NCBI GenBank assembly: GCA_002633005.1
Contig: NMRA01000031.1
Coordinates: forward strand, 806,996-870,995
Source of the DNA: Phoronis australis
Taxonomy: Eukaryota; Phoronida; Phoronidae
Direction: 5' to 3'
DNA length: 64,000 bases
In this document: one piece after another, positions 62,354-64,000 of the stretch
How the letters are laid out: every line of letters starts with the position of its first letter
Position numbering within the stretch: position 1 is the stretch's first letter
Position numbers and translations under genes: made by a program
The notes under the pieces: model-generated
The model's database searches: none
What the model was told of the DNA's origin: nothing
The model's input: only the letters and a program-made list of their open reading frames with translations

Positions 62354-64000
62354 CACTGCAAGCGCTGTTTTTCGTGACGTCACTGAGCTGTACAGCACAA
62401 AGAGATATAGGTCATTAGCGGTGCGAGTAGGTAGTCCAGTCGATAGATCAACATGTGCATACTCACAACCTTTTTCGGTTTTCTTTCCTGTGACTTTGAT
62501 TCATCCCAGGGCCTAGCTGTATGAAGACTATCTTCAAAATACAACTAGGTACCAGTGGCACTGTGTGTTGAACTCCGTTAGACTCCGAAATTTCACATAG
62601 CGCGGGTAGTTCTGCTCGTCACCTTGTTGCGAAACTTATATCAACATGTAGAGCTCTGAACCGGCAGGGGAGCGAGCAAATAATGGGTGTTAACCGACAC
62701 TCACCTTGCCCGCTGGAGCCATTTAAGTGAAAAACAATCCAGTAAACGTTATTTTATTTCATAATTCTCAGCCCTTTTGTAACAAAGAAAACTGGGTGCG
62801 CTCAACACACGCTATTTCCTAAAATTTTGCGACATCTGTCGGGAAATGATGACAGCTTCGCAGGAGCAAAATTTTTTGATGAAATTCGGTTTCCTGGTAT
62901 TAAAATACTAAAAACTTGTATCTGCAAAAACTACTGAACTTTTTATCAAGGCTTGCAATTTTCCGCGGAAAATTGAATTTCCGCTTTTTTGCCGTATTTC
63001 CTCCGCGCATTTTTGTTATATTTCTACGAAAAAAATCGGATTTCTCATAAAATGTCGGCGGCAAATTGGTTTCTAATTGTGGCGTTGCCGACAACTTGAA
63101 AAGCGGAAACTGCTCTTTATGTTTCGGAGGAATGAAAGTTGTAATTACCGGGGCACCTGGGATAGCGTGGTTCATCAATGGCGTCTGCATGGTATTAAAT
63201 TGCGGTGACAAATAGTGCGATTCTGCGACCAAATATGTACCTGTTTTCTGACACAAAACTTACTATTTCTTTTTTATGGAGGTTTAGATAATGCTGGCAT
63301 GTCACTCTTTTACTTTAGAATCTATTGGATGGAAGCTGTACATCTGGTAGTGGCTCAGGGCTCCCTCTGTTGGTACAACGAACTGTTTCTAGGCAGGTTA
63401 CACTCACTGACTGTATTGGTAAGTCAGGGTAGTGGTATACGTTAGTCAGGGTAGTAATATAGGTGACTCAGGGTACTGGTTTAGTTCAGTTACTTTTACT
63501 AATCACTGTGTCTTGTCACCTACCAATTGTAATTTTCTGTCAAAATAAGTTTGTTAGAAATCATTGTAATGTAGTGACTACTCTTCATATAGTACAGATT
63601 TTATTAACTTACTTTTAATAATGATTTAGTTTAAACAAATATCAGAAGCTAGCTAAATGTCAGTTGCCATTCTTTATACTGTAAAAACTGTTATCAGACA
63701 GAGAAGTCAGACTTATAAAGTGTCCAAATAAGAACAACCGTACTATGCAACTTTGTACGAGTTAGTAAAAATCCAACTTATGCAAGTTTTGCTGTTATCA
63801 GCTCACTATCTTACCTCCGTTGTTGGCAAGGCCTTAGTTACTGTCCTTTTTTACTGACTCTGTTTTAGTTGCACCAAAAGTTAGAATACAAACTGTCTTT
63901 CTTGAATGAGTTGCTGTTTCTTTCATTCCATTTAATCAGGTTTAAAATGCTACAGCCTCTTAAATTGGAAACTGCTTTTTAAGTGTTATCATGAGTTGTT
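62354..64000 (+). repeat. Second unit of the tandem repeat (cut by the window end)
   Basis: Begins two bases after the N at 62352 and runs to the window end, which falls about 38 bp before the expected position of a second kinase exon. It contains the second GS exon. Confidence 0.9.
63319..63418 (+). CDS. Second copy of the receptor GS-box exon
   Basis: 100 bp, identical to 60518-60617 at every base, with intact acceptor (CTTTAG) and donor (GTAAGT). It encodes [14 protein letters not shown] and the following LPLLVQRT region up to DCI. If real, a transcript including both copies out of order would be disrupted, so it would have to act as a mutually exclusive exon or belong to a second receptor copy. 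If the assembly is at fault, it is the other allele of the same exon. Confidence 0.8.

Overview
The window is nuclear DNA from an animal. It carries three intron-rich protein genes with canonical GT-AG splice sites, and between and inside them many small inverted-repeat elements, tRNA-derived SINE fragments and simple repeats. The gene content (a collagen-glucosidase homologue, CCDC169, and a BMP type I receptor of the ALK1/ALK2 class), introns of roughly 0.1-3 kb and the A+T-rich, MITE-laden background suggest a marine invertebrate, most likely a deuterostome such as a lancelet, hemichordate or echinoderm. The sequence alone does not decide which. Exons were found by translating both strands and checking that intron phases match at every junction.

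Layout. (1) 1123-11832, minus strand: a complete 12-exon gene for a GH65-family protein-glucosylgalactosylhydroxylysine glucosidase (PGGHG, formerly ATHL1), 832 aa, with a signal peptide and a Cys-containing C-terminal extension ending in a hydrophobic stretch. (2) 11833-18407: intergenic, with a short inverted-repeat element, a foldback element built of ~20-bp repeats, a small GC-rich inverted-repeat element, a perfect NRF1-type site and a ~480-bp CTG-rich tract. (3) 18408-26434, plus strand: CCDC169, 7 coding exons, 227 aa, with an NRF1/YY1-like promoter overlapping the start codon, a SINE-like tandem pair in intron 1, and an intron 5 that is mostly transposon. Its 3' UTR seems to run to about 28.55 kb and holds a 45-bp x 3 minisatellite. 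(4) 28.6-54.0 kb: no recognisable coding gene. The stretch is filled with dispersed repeats, several with clear target-site duplications. (5) 54026 to the window end, plus strand: part of a TGF-beta superfamily type I receptor gene of the ACVR1 (ALK2)/ACVRL1 class. It has two ligand-binding exons, a transmembrane exon, the GS-box exon and the first large kinase exon. The signal-peptide exon was not found, and the 3' half of the kinase lies beyond the window.

The most striking feature is a tandem repeat of ~3.6 kb period in the receptor gene. The block with the GS-box exon (58755-61188) recurs at 62354-64000, and the second GS exon is identical base for base. A single N at 62352 sits almost exactly on the junction. 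The repeat is therefore either a real exon duplication, which could give alternative GS/kinase cassettes, or two haplotypes laid end to end by the assembler. The second explanation is more likely.

No operon-like co-operation among the three genes is implied. PGGHG would trim the collagen disaccharide, CCDC169 is a small coiled-coil protein of unknown biochemical role, and the receptor transduces BMP-type signals.
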